Notes: generated by a model not told the origin, from the sequence alone. A stretch of 64,000 nucleotides of DNA from Lumnitzera littorea (GCA_024138015.1 JAMXBB010000010.1:79408683-79472682); one strand, 5' to 3'; positions 35,181 to 47,645 are shown, counted from the first letter of the stretch. Numbers and translations are program-made.

Positions 35181-36250
35181 CATGTTCTACTTGGATGATT
35201 ATGGATGTTTGATGGAGTAATTATGTATGACGGAAGGAAGAATACATGTTCCATGGAGTATGAAAGCAGGATGATGAAATCAAGTCCTATGATTGCCAAG
35301 TAAGTAAAGGTCATACAATCTCAACTTAGCCAAACCCTGAAGAAAGAAGCTTTAGTGATAACCCGAGCTAAACTGAAAAGAGAAATGGAACTTGAAGGAC
35401 CAACTTATCTGCTTGTTCGAAGAATTCTGCAGATGAGGTCCAATGAGAGGGAGCAGCCTGCTTAGGTGAAAACATTGCTAGAGGAATTTGCTGACCTATT
35501 TCTAGAAGAGCTGCCGAAAGATCTGCCCCCCAATCTAAGGCGTTGAGCATGCGATCGACCTGCAGCTAAGAGCTACACTGCCCAACAAGCCTTCTTAGAA
35601 GCTAAGTCCTGAACAGGCCACCGAGCTACAAAAGCAAGTAGATGAGCTAATGAAGAAGGAATATGTATGCAAGTCCCTTAGCCCTTGTACTGTTCCAACC
35701 TTATTAGTACCAAAGAAAGATGGTTCATGGAGGATGTGTATAGATAGCCGGGTGATCAATTGAATCACCATTAAGTACCGATATCTCATACCTAAGCTTG
35801 ATGACATGCTATATGAAGTAAGCGAAGCAAGAGTGTTCTCCAAGATTGACCCTAAATCTAGGTGCTATCAGATTCAATTACACGAGGGTGATGAATGGAA
35901 GACTGCATTCAAGACACAACATTGTTTATATGAATGGCTTGTAATGCCATTTGGACTATCCAATACGTCGAGCACATTTATGCACCCGATGAATCATGTG
36001 CTTCAAGAATTAATAGGAAGGTCTGTTGTAGTTTATTTTAATGATATTCTGGTGTACAGCCCTGACTTAAAGACTCACCAAGAGCATCTCCGAAGAGTCT
36101 TTGCAAAACTCCGAACTGAATAGCTCTACGCTAATCTGAAGAAATGCGATTTTTGCCAACCTAAAGTGATCTTCTTAGGGTTTGTTGTCAATGTAGGTGG
36201 CATCAAAGTCGATGATGAGAAAACAAGAGCAATCATGGAATAGCTTAAGC
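35181..36250 (+). pseudogene. Chromovirus-like reverse transcriptase
   Basis: Ordered RT motifs: LVPKKDGSWRMCID (35706-35750), IPKLDDMLYEVSEARVFSKI (35790-35850), KTAFKTQHCLYEWLVMPFGL (35900-35960). The active site is VYFNDILVYS, where the first Asp of FDD is Asn (AAT at 36040-36042). LYANLKKCDFC follows after a TAG at 36121-36123 where Gln is usual. A TGA at 35761 stands where Arg or Asn is expected. Family identity is clear; the enzyme is dead. Confidence 0.9.
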
Positions 36251-36836
36251 CGACCTATTCTACCGACGTGAGAAGTTTCTATGGCCTGACATCATTCTAT
36301 CGTAGATTTATAAAGAATTTCAATACAATTAGAGCCTCACTCATCAAACTCTCAAAGAAGAATGTTGAATTCAGATGGGGAGAGAAGGAGCAAAGGAGTT
36401 TTGAGGAAGTAAAGGATAGGTTGACTTCAGCCCTTGTCTTTGCTCTGTCGAGCTTTGACAAAGTGTTTAAAGTAGAGTGTAATGCATCCGAACAAGGCAT
36501 AGGTACTGTGCTTATGCAAGAAGGCCGACCTATCACTTACTTCAATGAAAAACTTCAAGAAGCTACACTCAACTATTCTGTCTATGGTAAGGAGTTCTAC
36601 TCCTTAATCTAAGCCCTAATGGTATGCCAACACTATCTGCTGCCTAAGAAATTTGTAATCTACACCAATCATGAATCCTTGAGGTATCTAAAGAGCCAAC
36701 CCAAGTTGTCTCAAAGACGAGCCAAATGGGTCAAGTTCATTGAGGGTTTTTCTTACGTCGTAAAATACAAGAATGGAAGGAACAATGTAATAGCCGACGC
36801 TCTATTGAGACGACATACCCTCCTAACTGAGCTGTA
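36251..36836 (+). pseudogene. Chromovirus-like RNase H
   Basis: RSFYGLTSFYRRFIKNF opens the connection domain. RNase H shows VECNASEQGIGTVLMQEGRP, where Asn (AAT, 36481-36483) replaces the first catalytic Asp of ECDAS. It continues with ITYFNEKL, NYSVYGKEFYSLI, then a stop (36610), then [22 protein letters not shown]. The last includes TNHESL, where TDHESL is usual: a second Asp to Asn change. Ends with [11 protein letters not shown]. Confidence 0.9.
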
Positions 36837-38078
36837 GACAAGACTACTTGGATTTTCAACAATAAACAATATTTATGCTAAGGATCTACATTTTGGTCCT
36901 ATCTATGCTTAATGTGAGGAAGGACGGATATTAGATAACTATCACAAGAAGGACTGATACTTATTGAGGAAGAGGAGGCTATGTATCTCGACCTGTTTCA
37001 TGAGAGAATTGTTCATGCATAGGCACATGGGGGAGGATTGATTGGACACTTTGGCCAGTGCTGAACCCATGAAGTACCATCTGCAAGATACTTTTAGCTG
37101 AGAATGATGAGGGATGTGAAATTCATATTAGAAAAGTATGCAACCTATCAAAAAGCAAAGAGCCAAGCTGAGCAAGGACATTATATACCCTTGCCCATCC
37201 CAACTAAACCGTAATCCGAGCTAAGTATGGACTCCATGTTAGGATTCCCAAAGACGTCCCACGAGAAGGACTCCATCATGGTGGCTATGGATCGATTTAG
37301 TAAGATGGCACATTTCTTTCCCTATTCCAAAACTAACAACGCTTCAACTATCTCTTTTATTTTCTTGCATAAAATAATCAAGCTTCACAAAGTTCCCAAA
37401 ACCATTGTTTAAGACCGAGACCACAAGTTCATGAGCCACTTTTAGAGGATGCTATAGAAGCGAATAAGAACCAAGTTGTTGTACAATACGTCCTGCCATC
37501 TACAAATTGATGGACAAACCAAGGTTGTTAATAAAACTATGGAAACTTTGCTATGGGCTGCTGTCGAGTGAAACATAACCAATTGGGATCTGTGTCTGCC
37601 AATCATTAAGTTCACCTACAATAGAACCACCCACAACATAACTAGCATGTCTCTATTTGAGGTCACCTATGGGTTTAACCTTGAGCTCTCGATGGATAAG
37701 GCACCCCAATCGATGCTTGATGATGATCGACCAACCGTTGAAAGGGTTGAGGCCATCAAAGCCATGTACCAGAAGGTTGTTAAGCAATTGAGCCAACCTA
37801 ATACTAAGCTCGAGAAGCGAAGCCAAAGACGGAAGAAAAGAGAATTTCAACTAGGTGATTTAGTCTGGATACATCTCAGTAAGGAACAGCTCCCTAACTT
37901 GAGGAAGAGTAAGTTATCTCCTAAAACCGACGGACCTTTCAAAGTACTTGAAAAGATTAATCCTAAGGCCTATAAGATTGAATTACCTGAAGGATATGGA
38001 GTCTTAGACTCCTTCACATTACCGATCTCTAATCTTACACTCCTAAAGATAAGTAACCAGGAGTTGAACCAAATTTAG
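36837..38078 (+). pseudogene. Chromovirus-like integrase
   Basis: The zinc domain is barely recognisable near 37010-37150. The core is clear: DSMLGFPKTSHEKDSIMVAM and DRFSKMAHFFPY (37228-37325), then DRDHKFMSHF (37410-37445) and DGQTKVVNKTMETLL (37508-37560). The C-terminal GPY/F-type region is the longest intact part (37647-38078): REFQLGDLVWIHLSKE, KLSPKTDGPFKVLEKINPKA, YKIELPEGYGV. Two TAG codons near 37444 and 37456 sit at expected Trp positions. No classic chromodomain follows; the frame ends 8 bases before the 3' LTR. That could fit the CRM clade, whose integrase tail reaches the LTR, but the clade is uncertain. Confidence 0.85.
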
Positions 38079-38085
38079 GAGGCGT

Positions 38086-38987
38086 TAATAGGGATTAGGA
38101 CCGATCACGCACTCCCGAGCCTGAGGGCTTTCTCAAATGGTTTGTCGAACTGTTCGAAGAGAGTTAAGTACTGAGGAGCAGTGTTTTCCCCAATCCGATC
38201 TGTCAAGCTACTTTGCTCTCTACACCATTTAAGAAGCTACCGAAGTAACCAGCTAACGTACTAAGCTGACCCTTCCATAACACCTCAATCCAAGCATCAA
38301 ATCTGGATACAGCCATCTCCACCGTGCCAAGGCTAAGTTAACAACTATCAAGAGCTAACCATTTGAGGCTAATCCCAAGTGTGAGTCATTCTAAGCCAAC
38401 CCTTAACTAGTCCTAACAATCAGAGCTACCGAAATGCTGACGCCAACCAGACCTAATCAAGGCCTACCCCTGTACAACTTGTAGAGTTATTAGGACCTTA
38501 GAATGAGCAGAATTACACGTGTATTGTCCTTTTTAACAAAGGATATTTTTTTTGCATGATTTCATGTTTTCCTTGTAAATTATTCTCCTTTTGTTTAGCC
38601 ATTTCTGTAATTTAAGACTTATCCTAACTAAATACTATAAATACTCGCAAAATATAATAGCTGCATCAACATATACATACAGAGAATAAACTGAACTATT
38701 TACTCCCTCTTGACTTAAGTATCCTTCTGCTTACTCTTAAACTACTCTTATTCAGCCTATTTGAGTATGAAATAGTAACGAATGACCTCCGACCATACTT
38801 GTGCGTCATATCAAGTGTGACCCCAACTCATATGAGACGTTAGTGTGTTATATTCATTGTCAGTGCACAGGAACCCCTGCTCAGCCTTCAATTATCGTTT
38901 ACTTTTCAAGCCATCTCATGACCCAAACCCACCCTTTTAGTTATGTATGATATTGGGTTCGTGTGTTCATTCACAGAATCCATATCA
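38086..38987 (+). repeat. 3' LTR of the chromovirus-like gypsy element
   Basis: Partner of 32391-33342. It begins TAATAGGGAT (TG expected) and ends CCATATCA. A short purine-rich TTTAGGAGG just before it is a candidate polypurine tract. The many differences between the two LTRs, largely transitions, indicate an old insertion. Confidence 0.9.
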
Positions 38988-41416
38988 TCTAAGATCTAAC
39001 CTTTCTAAATATAGTGATGAAAAAATGTCTAAGATGGAGGACAATTGCTAGATATAGCAGTAATTGGCAATGGCATGGGTGAAGTCGTTTAGGGAAAGTG
39101 AAGATGGAGAATAAAATGGGAGAGAAACATCATTATGCAAAATTATGGTGAAGGTAAATTACGCTTTATGATGTATTTATTTTTGACACTTCACATTATG
39201 TTAAAATTTTAGTGGAATAAATAAAAAATAGAATGGGGATTTTATTTTCCATGAATGATGCTCTAATTTAAGAATCTGGTCAATCTTCTATCGATCTAGC
39301 ATCACTAGTGTGATTTTATTTTGCGGTTTTGCGACAACAATGTTGTTCTCCATAGTGGGGTGATTGTAAATGTGAGGTTATAATGGTTCTCGATGTGCTC
39401 CCTTTGGATTATGATCTTTGTGGACTAAATTACTTCTCATTATTGATGTTCATAAGAACAAAGGATGTGCAAAGATACATTAGATGATTGATCGATCATA
39501 GAGAAAAAAACAACAAGAAGAAGAAGGCTTGTAGAACTCGATTTTCTATTTCAGGAATTTAGGCTTCTTTTCATCTCTATCAACTATGGGCAAAACATCA
39601 CTTTAATTTTTTAGGGATTTGGGATTTGAATGTGTATTTTTAATTTAGGGTATGAGAACAGGGGAAAAAAGAAGCCGATATGATTGGTTATGTTTTGTGA
39701 TTTTTTATTTTTTTTTTATTTCAACAGCTAATTAATTAATGGCTGCTTTTTTTATATACTTAAACAACGAATTAACGGCTAGGTAACAAAGTAATAAACA
39801 GGTTAACAAGAAGAATAAAAATACGTACAACAAAGAGTGAAAAATAAAGATATATAAAGCATAATTTATTGAAAAAAAAAACAAATGGTGGTGTTTCAAG
39901 TTTAAGCTGAGATATGAAGGCTGAAATAAAGTGAAAGAGGTCCATAAGTTAATTCTGCCTTTTGTTTCCAAAAGGCCCAAATTTCTCCATCCTTTCTAGC
40001 CATTATTATTAACCATTGTTCTGCACCATATTTCAAAACCCTTCATACATGGTTAATTGCTATAACAATTTTAAAAAAGAAAAGGAAAGAAAATCACCAC
40101 ATTTGGCTACCAATAGTATCACTTCCTTAAAATCGCTAGAATTTATGAGCCTTCATTGCACCAATTTCTTGAAGTGTAGTTCTGCTATTTTATTAATGGT
40201 TTATATCCTTGTCAGAACTTCCACTTTATATGTTAGTCTTCGAGTGGATGTATTTTGCATTTCTCCTCCAACGACTTCATCCCATCTTTTGTTGCCTTGC
40301 CATAAGCATTTTTAAGACTCTATCATATTTAAACACTGTATTTCCTATGGGGTTGTTAGTTATAGGTCCCAAGGTGAATATGAACCTGTAAATTTCTGTA
40401 GTAGGACGCTCCTGGCTTTTCTGTCTTGCGTGACATCCGCTGTCCAATTAGGACCATGTATGGTCTACTTTTAGGTAGAAGCATTGATTAATAATGGACC
40501 CAATTTGGGAAAAAAAAATAATAATGGACCCATCTTAATTTTGCACGTCTATATTGAATATATATCTTGTAACGTATTATTAGCTATGAATCTTTTTCTG
40601 TTGTTCAAGAAAAATTTTAATGATATTAACATTTCATAAATACTACTAATATTTAAATACATAAAAACATAAAATATAAGTGTAGGTGATTACTTATCAT
40701 CCCTCCTAATATGTAGCATAATAATACCAATAAATTTTTTTTACTATTGTTTTAAACTCCCTTCTCGAATATGTCTCCATCAATATTGTTCGAACATCGA
40801 GGTAAGAAATTGATATAATAATTGTAAGTTCGTCCGACTATTTAAACTGTGTTCGCATGTTATTAATAGAAATATGCTTGAATCAGGGAGTCACGGACAT
40901 CATATATTTACGTCTACTTACCTTATCTAATGTGGCCAAGTGGCCATGTGTGCCTCCCCGACATTTAAGTCGGAGATTTGTTTCCTTGATGGAGATACAC
41001 AGTCAAACTTCTGGTGCGGCATGTTAGTTTGTTACTCGTCAAATCCATGCCAACCACCTTGGACCTTGTCCTCGAAGGAAAAGTTCCCTCTTGTAGATAT
41101 TATATAGCAACTAATATCCTACTGTCCAATTCAAATGGATATGATATAATGAGGCAATCCAATTCAAAATTTTTAAATAAATAATTAGAGCATTCAAGAT
41201 CCTAATATTATATATATATATAATAAATATATGAATTTCAATTGTAATATGACTTTTTTTTACTGCATATAGTAGACGTAAATTAGGATACATGCATGAT
41301 ATGACTATCTTTTATACATTGTTCTTCCTTGGATATGACATTCCTTTTTCTTGATATATTTACCTCTAACTTTTCTTCCATAAAAATTTTGAAGATTACC
41401 TTTCCTAAAATTGCTT
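38988..41416. other. Intergenic AT-rich DNA, no gene supported
   Basis: About 2.4 kb with only short frames (for example 39732-39980 minus and 40016-40315 plus) lacking any recognisable domain. A direct repeat of TAATAATGGACCCA occurs near 40490 and 40520. An inverted repeat CCGACATTTAAGTCGG lies at about 40957-40972. Confidence 0.4.
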
Positions 41417-42730
41417 TTTTTTTTTTTAATCAGAAAAAATGGTTTCATTCATTAACCAATATCAAACAAAGTACAAAACTAAATACAATTAACATGAAAA
41501 GGAAAGATAACAATCACTAAATAGCAACTTATGAAGAGCAAATAGGGTATTTAACCACCAATCATAAAAACACATTTCCCTTCTGATATGTGAAGCCACC
41601 CAATCTGTAGCTCTATTAATTGTTCTATGGACAAAGACAAAATCCACTTGTGCATCACATAAGCCATGTAACTGTGATAAGGCTTGCTGGAAATAAGGAC
41701 TAGAAGTCCAATGCAATCGTTGATCCAAAACAATCAAAGCTTGAAATAACAATAGGTAATTTGTGATAAAGACAAAACAACATCCTCCCATCCTCATAGT
41801 TGTACTCAAACCTAAAGATAAAGCAAGACATTCTGTAGCTTTGGGCATAGGGGACCAAACACAAGCTCAAATGCCCCAAACAATAGAATACCTTCGCTAT
41901 TACACATAACACATCTTAGCCCAACTTGTGCATGTAGCCCAACCTAAGATCCATCAACATGCACAAAGCATGTCTCCGCACATTAAGTAGACAAAGGTAC
42001 ACGTAGACTACCCAAATGCATAGGATCTACAACATTCATCTATGTAGAACAATCAGCATGAATAGTCCTCATTCATGTCACCATAATACCCTCGGCATAA
42101 TCCATAGAACCACTATAGCTGAACATATCCTGTTCATCATCGATGACATTTTTTAGTATAACCCCTACTACCAATCCTTTGCTATACTTCATATGATCTG
42201 ATCTAGAAGAACCATCCAAACCCGATTCAAATCTAAAATTTGTAGCTGAACGTCTTCCCTAGGAATAAACGTCTAATGTAAAAGTTAAGGCACCGCAAGG
42301 CATATCAAGAGCCACCTCCTCCATCAAAAGAAAATGTTGCGCTGAATCGTGTGTTGCAAACCTTGGTAGACCTTCAATCGTAGATATAAGGATTGAAAAA
42401 GAGGGAGGAAGCACCCAAGATTTGTTCATCATATCCCCAAATAAAGATTATGCCCTCTTTACTATCGAGTAAAGGTTTGGATTTCGACCATTAAAAGAGG
42501 CATCGTACCTCTCTTTCCAAATAAACCATGCAACTTCCAGCAATCTTTCTCCTAACTAAGAAAACATCATCAAGGACTGCAATGGCCTTTGCATGTTTTC
42601 CCACTAATCAGCCAAAGTAGAAACTCTCTCTCTCTACCTTTATTCTCAAGCCTAGCATCCCATGCACACCTTAAGATGGCATGTTCTATAAGAAATGTCA
42701 TGCTTTAGCCAGCCTTAGAGTAAAGCTACA
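41417..42730 (-). pseudogene. LINE (non-LTR) 3' fragment with RNase H
   Basis: Minus strand. The C-terminal part of a plant LINE polyprotein: WFIWKERYDASFNGRNPN (near 42480-42540), then FVHVDGS (41955), KATECLALSLGL (41815-41850), and the long frame 41848-41489 with FVHRTINRATDWVASH. The order matches the RVT_3-type RNase H of plant LINEs. The 3' end is marked by an A run on the minus strand (T run at 41417-41429), as expected for target-primed insertion. The 5' part (endonuclease, RT) is missing, again typical of LINE truncation. Several stops. Confidence 0.75.
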
Positions 42731-43004
42731 ATTCTAGCAACCAAAGTGGATACCTTTTTTTTTCAAATATCAAATTGTCGATGTCAATTTCTTTAGATGA
42801 ATATAAGCATTTTAAGATATTGTTTTTCATGTGAATAAGAGTGTTCAAATATGTGCTAAAAGGTGCTAAGCTAAGTAATAAATATGGATTACCGTGAGAT
42901 TTGCATGTTATTACAATTGTGTTGATGGCTTAAGGCAAAAATGATTTCTAATGGAAGATGCTAATGCTAGGCTTAGGCATTTTAATCGTTAAGGTATTCA
43001 ATCC
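42731..43004. other. Spacer between the LINE and Tat2
   Basis: No feature recognised. The last five bases (AATCC, 43000-43004) are the likely left target duplication of Tat2. Confidence 0.4.
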
Positions 43005-43519
43005 TATCATCTCAAGGATCTTACCGATATTGGTTAAAGAGGAATTGGGCCTCACGCAAATGGTGTGTCCTACAAAAGAGAGCATAGTAAGGGAATACCG
43101 TAGAATTTTTCGACGTAGCCAGTTTGATGCTTTAGTTAGTTGTGAGTATTTAGAGAGTATGAGAGCTTAAGAGTAATTAGCAAGCTTAAATGTGCAAAGT
43201 ATTAAGTAGTTTACCGTTAGATAATGAACTTATATTTATAAAAGAGTGGCGCCAACAATTGGAGATGAGCTAGTGGGTAAAGCCACATCTGCAAGTATTG
43301 GAGAGCGAGATCATGGTGTCTAATGTGCTCTGGATATGTAGGAGATAGTTACTTGACTTGATCTCCTAGTCTTATCAAGAGTCTTCTAGCCGTTAAAGGT
43401 CTCCTTTAGCTGGTTAGGCCGTGTTTTAGGCTTAGGTAGAAGATGTCTAGCCAAACGTTATGAGCCACATCAGGTCGAGATGAGCTTAAGAAGCCCATGT
43501 CCAAAAAGCCCTATCAATA
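43005..43519 (-). repeat. Tat2 3' LTR (left copy)
   Basis: It aligns over its whole length with 52423-52957. Shared blocks include CTCAAGGATCTTACC, TACAAAAGAGAG, AGTTTACCGTTA, TAAAGCCA, TCTCCTTTAGCTGG-like text, GTGAGCCACATCAGGT-like text and AAGCCCATGTCC-like text. Start and end (TATCATCTC, ATCAATA) are transition-decayed TG..CA. To its right on the minus strand is a purine-rich tract (GAGGGGCAGGG, then TATGGAGGCAAG), a good polypurine tract for a minus-strand element. Confidence 0.9.
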
Positions 43520-44282
43520 CTTGCCTCCATACCCTGCCCCTCAACGTAGTCTCATTGCCGCAGTGAAGGCAAGGAGAGGGGAAAGATGGGCTTCTTAAGC
43601 ATGTGGTTGATCTAGTTAAGCAAAAGTCCGAAGTGAAGACGTTTGAGCTAGCGTACGGTTAAGGCAAAGAGGTTCGAGCTAATGTAGAGGTCGAGCAGGT
43701 ACAACATATCTAATCAAACTACCTTCTAAGCAAAGGTAAGTGTGACAGTTTCAAGGTAGAATACGAAAGGTCCAACATCTTTGGTTTGAGCAATTGGCCC
43801 TCCATCTAATTAAAGTAGAGCATATGTCTATGGGGCTAAAGGGGCGAACAAAGGTAAAGACTTCATAACTTGAGGTAAGCACTCTAAGCCAAGGTGAAAA
43901 CACAGCGGGTTGTGTCTAGCTAGAGCATCAAGGCAAAGGCGTTGAGTAGACCAAACCAAACCGAGCTCACCATTGCTTAAGTAAGCATAAGTTATTCTAT
44001 CCGAGGCATAGTACCATTAGGGTGCCAAGCAAGTGAAAGTTAGAAGAACCTTAAGGAAACTTCCTATAGAAGTAACTTTTCAAATTTATCGCGCCAGTTT
44101 TCACTGCATCTAATGAGATGTAATAGGTGTCCTGTCACGACAAACTAGTGTGTAGTTGTACAGTTTTTTCTTTTGAATGTGGCTATCCGATCAAAACTGA
44201 CTCTATGCATCCACATCATAACATTTCAAGGGATTTGTGCTTATTTGAATCCCTATAACAGTCAATACAGTTTCCAAGACTC
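43520..44282. other. Tat2 noncoding region between 3' LTR and antisense gene
   Basis: No coding motif. It probably contains the promoter region of the antisense gene, besides the polypurine tract at about 43521-43550. Confidence 0.4.
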
Positions 44283-44286
44283 TTGG

Positions 44287-44298
44287 TATATATAAATA
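44287..44298 (+). promoter_or_regulatory. TATA box of the Tat2 antisense gene
   Basis: TATATATAAATA lies about 130 bases upstream of the ATG at 44421. Transcription from here would run opposite to the element's own gag-pol mRNA. Confidence 0.55.
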
Positions 44299-44420
44299 CC
44301 ACAATCACTTTGACAGACTATTCTTTCATAATTTTTTCACTACAAACTCCACTTTCTTTTCCTCCATCAATCTTCTTTGTGAACTTCTCTTCAGATTTCA
44401 CTCTCATTTCTTCATCGATC

Positions 44421-47400
44421 ATGTCAGCCAACACAGGTGAGACGCCATCAAATGCATCAAAATATAATCTCACCCAATCTAAGACCATGAAGAATGATCC
44501 TCCCCTCAAAAGAGAGGACAAAGTCACTTCGTTAATACAGCTAGATGACACCACCAAAATGGTAGTAGAGGCACTAGATAAGGCAAAGCTTACCAATGTT
44601 ATCCTAAGGGAGGCTTATGTATACGCTCCCCTGTTGTAAGCCAAAGACTTATTGGAGGTGCCTAAGACAAGCAAGGGTCCAAGTAACCAAGTCAAAAAAA
44701 GCAAGGCCTTTGCCCTCAACTGGGTGTTGAGCAATTTTACAATTGAGTCAATTCCTGGCTACAGAATACGGGTGCTAACGAGGGAAGAAAGGGTGCCCCT
44801 ACTAACAAGGGGGCACTTTGCTGTCTTTAAAAAATGCTTGAAGTACAAGCAGCACCTCCCTCTAAACGGCTTTAAGAAGGACCTTTTTAATTTCCACTGG
44901 TGCAATCCAATACAAGTCCCTCCTAATGGGTGGAGGGTGTTGAAAGCCTTTCTAAGGTCTATGTGAATACCTGATGATAAAGGTTACCCCCGAACTTTTC
45001 AACCACTTCTATTTTTGAAAGAGCATAGGCTGGTGGCCATACGTCCAACCTCGTTCGAGGAGGGAGTTGTTCTGTAGCCTTGCAAACTCAGTCAATGGCT
45101 AGCAAGACAATTACCTAGTGGGCTGCCAAATAAGGTAGACTTTTGGACTAAATGGATTGAATTAGTTCGAATAAGGGCCTAAAAGGAGCTAAGACCCAAT
45201 GATGCCGAAGCCGCAAGGGAGATACAAGCCTTTATGGCCCTCAAACACTGCTACAAAATTAATATTGTAGAGACAGTCGAAAGGTACTCCAAGTATTCAA
45301 TCTTCGAGCTGCTCCCCAGTACGAAGAAGGTTGTGGTAAAGAAGTGGGTTGAAGGTACAGGTTCGTTGTTTTACAAACGGCTTCATCTAATTGTATAAAG
45401 TTATGTTTCGTCCAATGTCGTTAAGAGGAATAGAAATAAGGGAGGGGGTAGATCTTCTTTGTATGTACTGGTCACGGTGGAATCAATGACTGGTAGTACT
45501 TTGTATTTTGTCTTGCTTTGTTTTCTTTTTCCTTATTATTTGCTTGATTCTTTGCAAATAGGAGACTAGATGAGAGGATTCCTTATCCCTCGATAAATGA
45601 GCTAATGAGCCATCAAAAGGCCAGGTCAAAGCCGACCGAGAAAACCTCCAACCCTAAACGCAAGGCCATAGGGTTGAGGTGGGGCTAAGAAGACTAGTAG
45701 GGTCGAGCCGACTACTTTACCTCAAGGACTTCCTTTAGGTCCCTAAGTGGACCCGTTAGCTACTGATCTTGTAAGCATGGCTCTTCCTTCCACTATCCTC
45801 GTCCTTACTTCTACGCCTATTATGGTGGAGGACAAATTAGTCAATACTGACGAACCAGACATAGTGATGCTTACTTATCCCGACAGGGGTAAGGAGGAGG
45901 AGGCCAAAGCCAATGCCCTATCTAATGTGGTCAAGTAAAAGAGGAAGGCCCTTAAGATTGCAAGGGATGCAGCACTCGTACACTATAGGGAAGGTACCTT
46001 AGAGTCGAGTACACTTATACGAGTGGCTGACAGCTGACCCTTACAAGCACATCCTAAGGATCGAGCCAAACTCATTCAAGGACATGACATATGTCTCCCA
46101 AAATGAAGAGCTCCACCTTCACACTTCCAAGGCTAAGAATAAAAGGGCAATAGGGAAGCTCTTGAGGCTAAAGTGGGAGATATGGGGCAATGATATTAAG
46201 TTGTAGCACTAGATTATAAGCTATCAAGCTTCACTAAGGTCTTATACCTTTGGTGATTAAGCCATCCTTAAGTAGCTGTCGAAGGTAGGAAGAGGCGATC
46301 CTATGGAGATGGCAGGACACTTAAGCATATTCATCTAGCAAGTGAGCCTTTGTCTTTTATAATTGATATGCTCCTCCATCATTGCTGGTCCGACCTTAGT
46401 TTGCGTTTTTTTTGTTTTTACAATACTACGACCAGGTATTGCTCCAATTGAGCAACTACGATGTTATACAAAAGAGGTAAACGGCTTTCGAAAGACATTG
46501 CATAGAGCTAAGAAGGACCTATAGGAGGTAGAGTCCTCTATTAATAAATATTTGGATAAGCTCATTAAGGTTAACCATACCTATGTTGCTCTTATGTACA
46601 AGTGGCTAAGCTTAAGGAGAGGTTAAAGGATGCGAAGCGGGAGAAGTTTACTACTGAAGATGTTGCTAAAAAGGCCAGCAACCTAAAGGCTCGGCTTAGA
46701 AATGAGCAAAGGACCAAGGACCAACTCTCCTAGAAACTGGATAAGGAAAGGGAAGCCAAGGCTACCCTCAAGAGAGAGAGAATGCCAAGTTGAGGGCATC
46801 AGTCTCTAGATTACAGACCGAACTAGCGATGAAGACATCACAATGTGACAACGCCAAAACCACATCGCTGGAGCTAGCCGGTCAAAAGGTGGAGTTGGAA
46901 TAGCAAATCATGGAACTCCAAAGGAGGGCTTTGGAGATGGACAAGCTCATCTCCAAATTAGACAATGAGGACGTTCTTAGCAATAATGCTGCTAAGAAAG
47001 TTATCGCCGATTTTCGACTGACGGAGGAGTGGTTAGACAAGTTGGAAGACCTCTCTACCGAATTCGCTCACTTCACAAGGAAAGAGGTACTTACCCATTA
47101 TCCCAATCTTGACCTAAGTTTCCTTGATTTTTTGGATGGCCTAACTTTTTAGGACAAGTGGAAGGCCCAAGAACGAGAGATAGAAGCTACTCAAGCAGCT
47201 ACCGAGGTCTAAGGCACCCCTTCTATTGTCGAGTCTGAACAAGACATTTCTATATCTACTTCTATCCTAATAGCTCAGCAAGAGGTCACCCTTGAAGGTG
47301 CTTCTTAAGGTGATCAGGGTTAGGGTGATCCTCCTACTAACCCCCGTCAACAACTTTCGGCCCTTACTCCAACCTAAAGCCAATCTTCCCAAGGGCCATC

Positions 47401-47530
47401 AATGAACCAGCCATCCAAGCAGATAGAAGCTTTAGATCTTTCACAGTTGTCAGAGTTAGTTGATCCTAGGCAGCAGTTATCCCTTCCCTTTCTTTTTATA
47501 CCCCAAGTCGGGATGCCAACCTTAAATTTG
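44421..47530 (+). pseudogene. Tat2 antisense extra gene (aORF), coiled-coil protein, decayed
   Basis: ATG at 44421 (MSANTGETPS). Domain 1, about 44690-44960, reads LTREERVPLLTRGHFAVF and PPNGWRVLKAFL. This resembles the 'putative gypsy type transposon' domain (Pfam PF04195) of plant antisense ORFs. Further text includes LARQLPSGLPNKVDFWTKWI. Likely introns at about 45400-45560 and 46340-46437 end in CAAATAG and ACCAG. A charged coiled coil follows (46550-46950: KLRASVSRLQTELAMKTSQ, then QRRALEMDKLISKL), then a conserved tail RKEVLTHYPNLDLSFLDF (47080-47140) and a Gln/Ser-rich end (LDLSQLSELVDP). Stops are scattered. It lies between integrase and 3' LTR, opposite to gag-pol, the place where Tat elements are known to carry aORFs of unknown function. 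Confidence 0.7.
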
Positions 47531-47645
47531 TAATCTTCATGTTATGAATGATATTTAAATTTGTCCACATACTTGGTTATGCCCTTCGACTTTTTTTTTT
47601 AATGTTTTTCCTTGTTTGCTCAATTAGTTAGTCTGATACTTTGCG

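Noticed and set aside
32391..38987. Intact, mobile gypsy element
   Set aside because: LTRs and primer-binding site are present, but stops, broken zinc ligands and Asn at catalytic positions exclude activity.
44318..44596. Minus-strand frame of 92 codons
   Set aside because: Antisense to the start of the Tat2 aORF, which has a TATA box and a domain on the plus strand.
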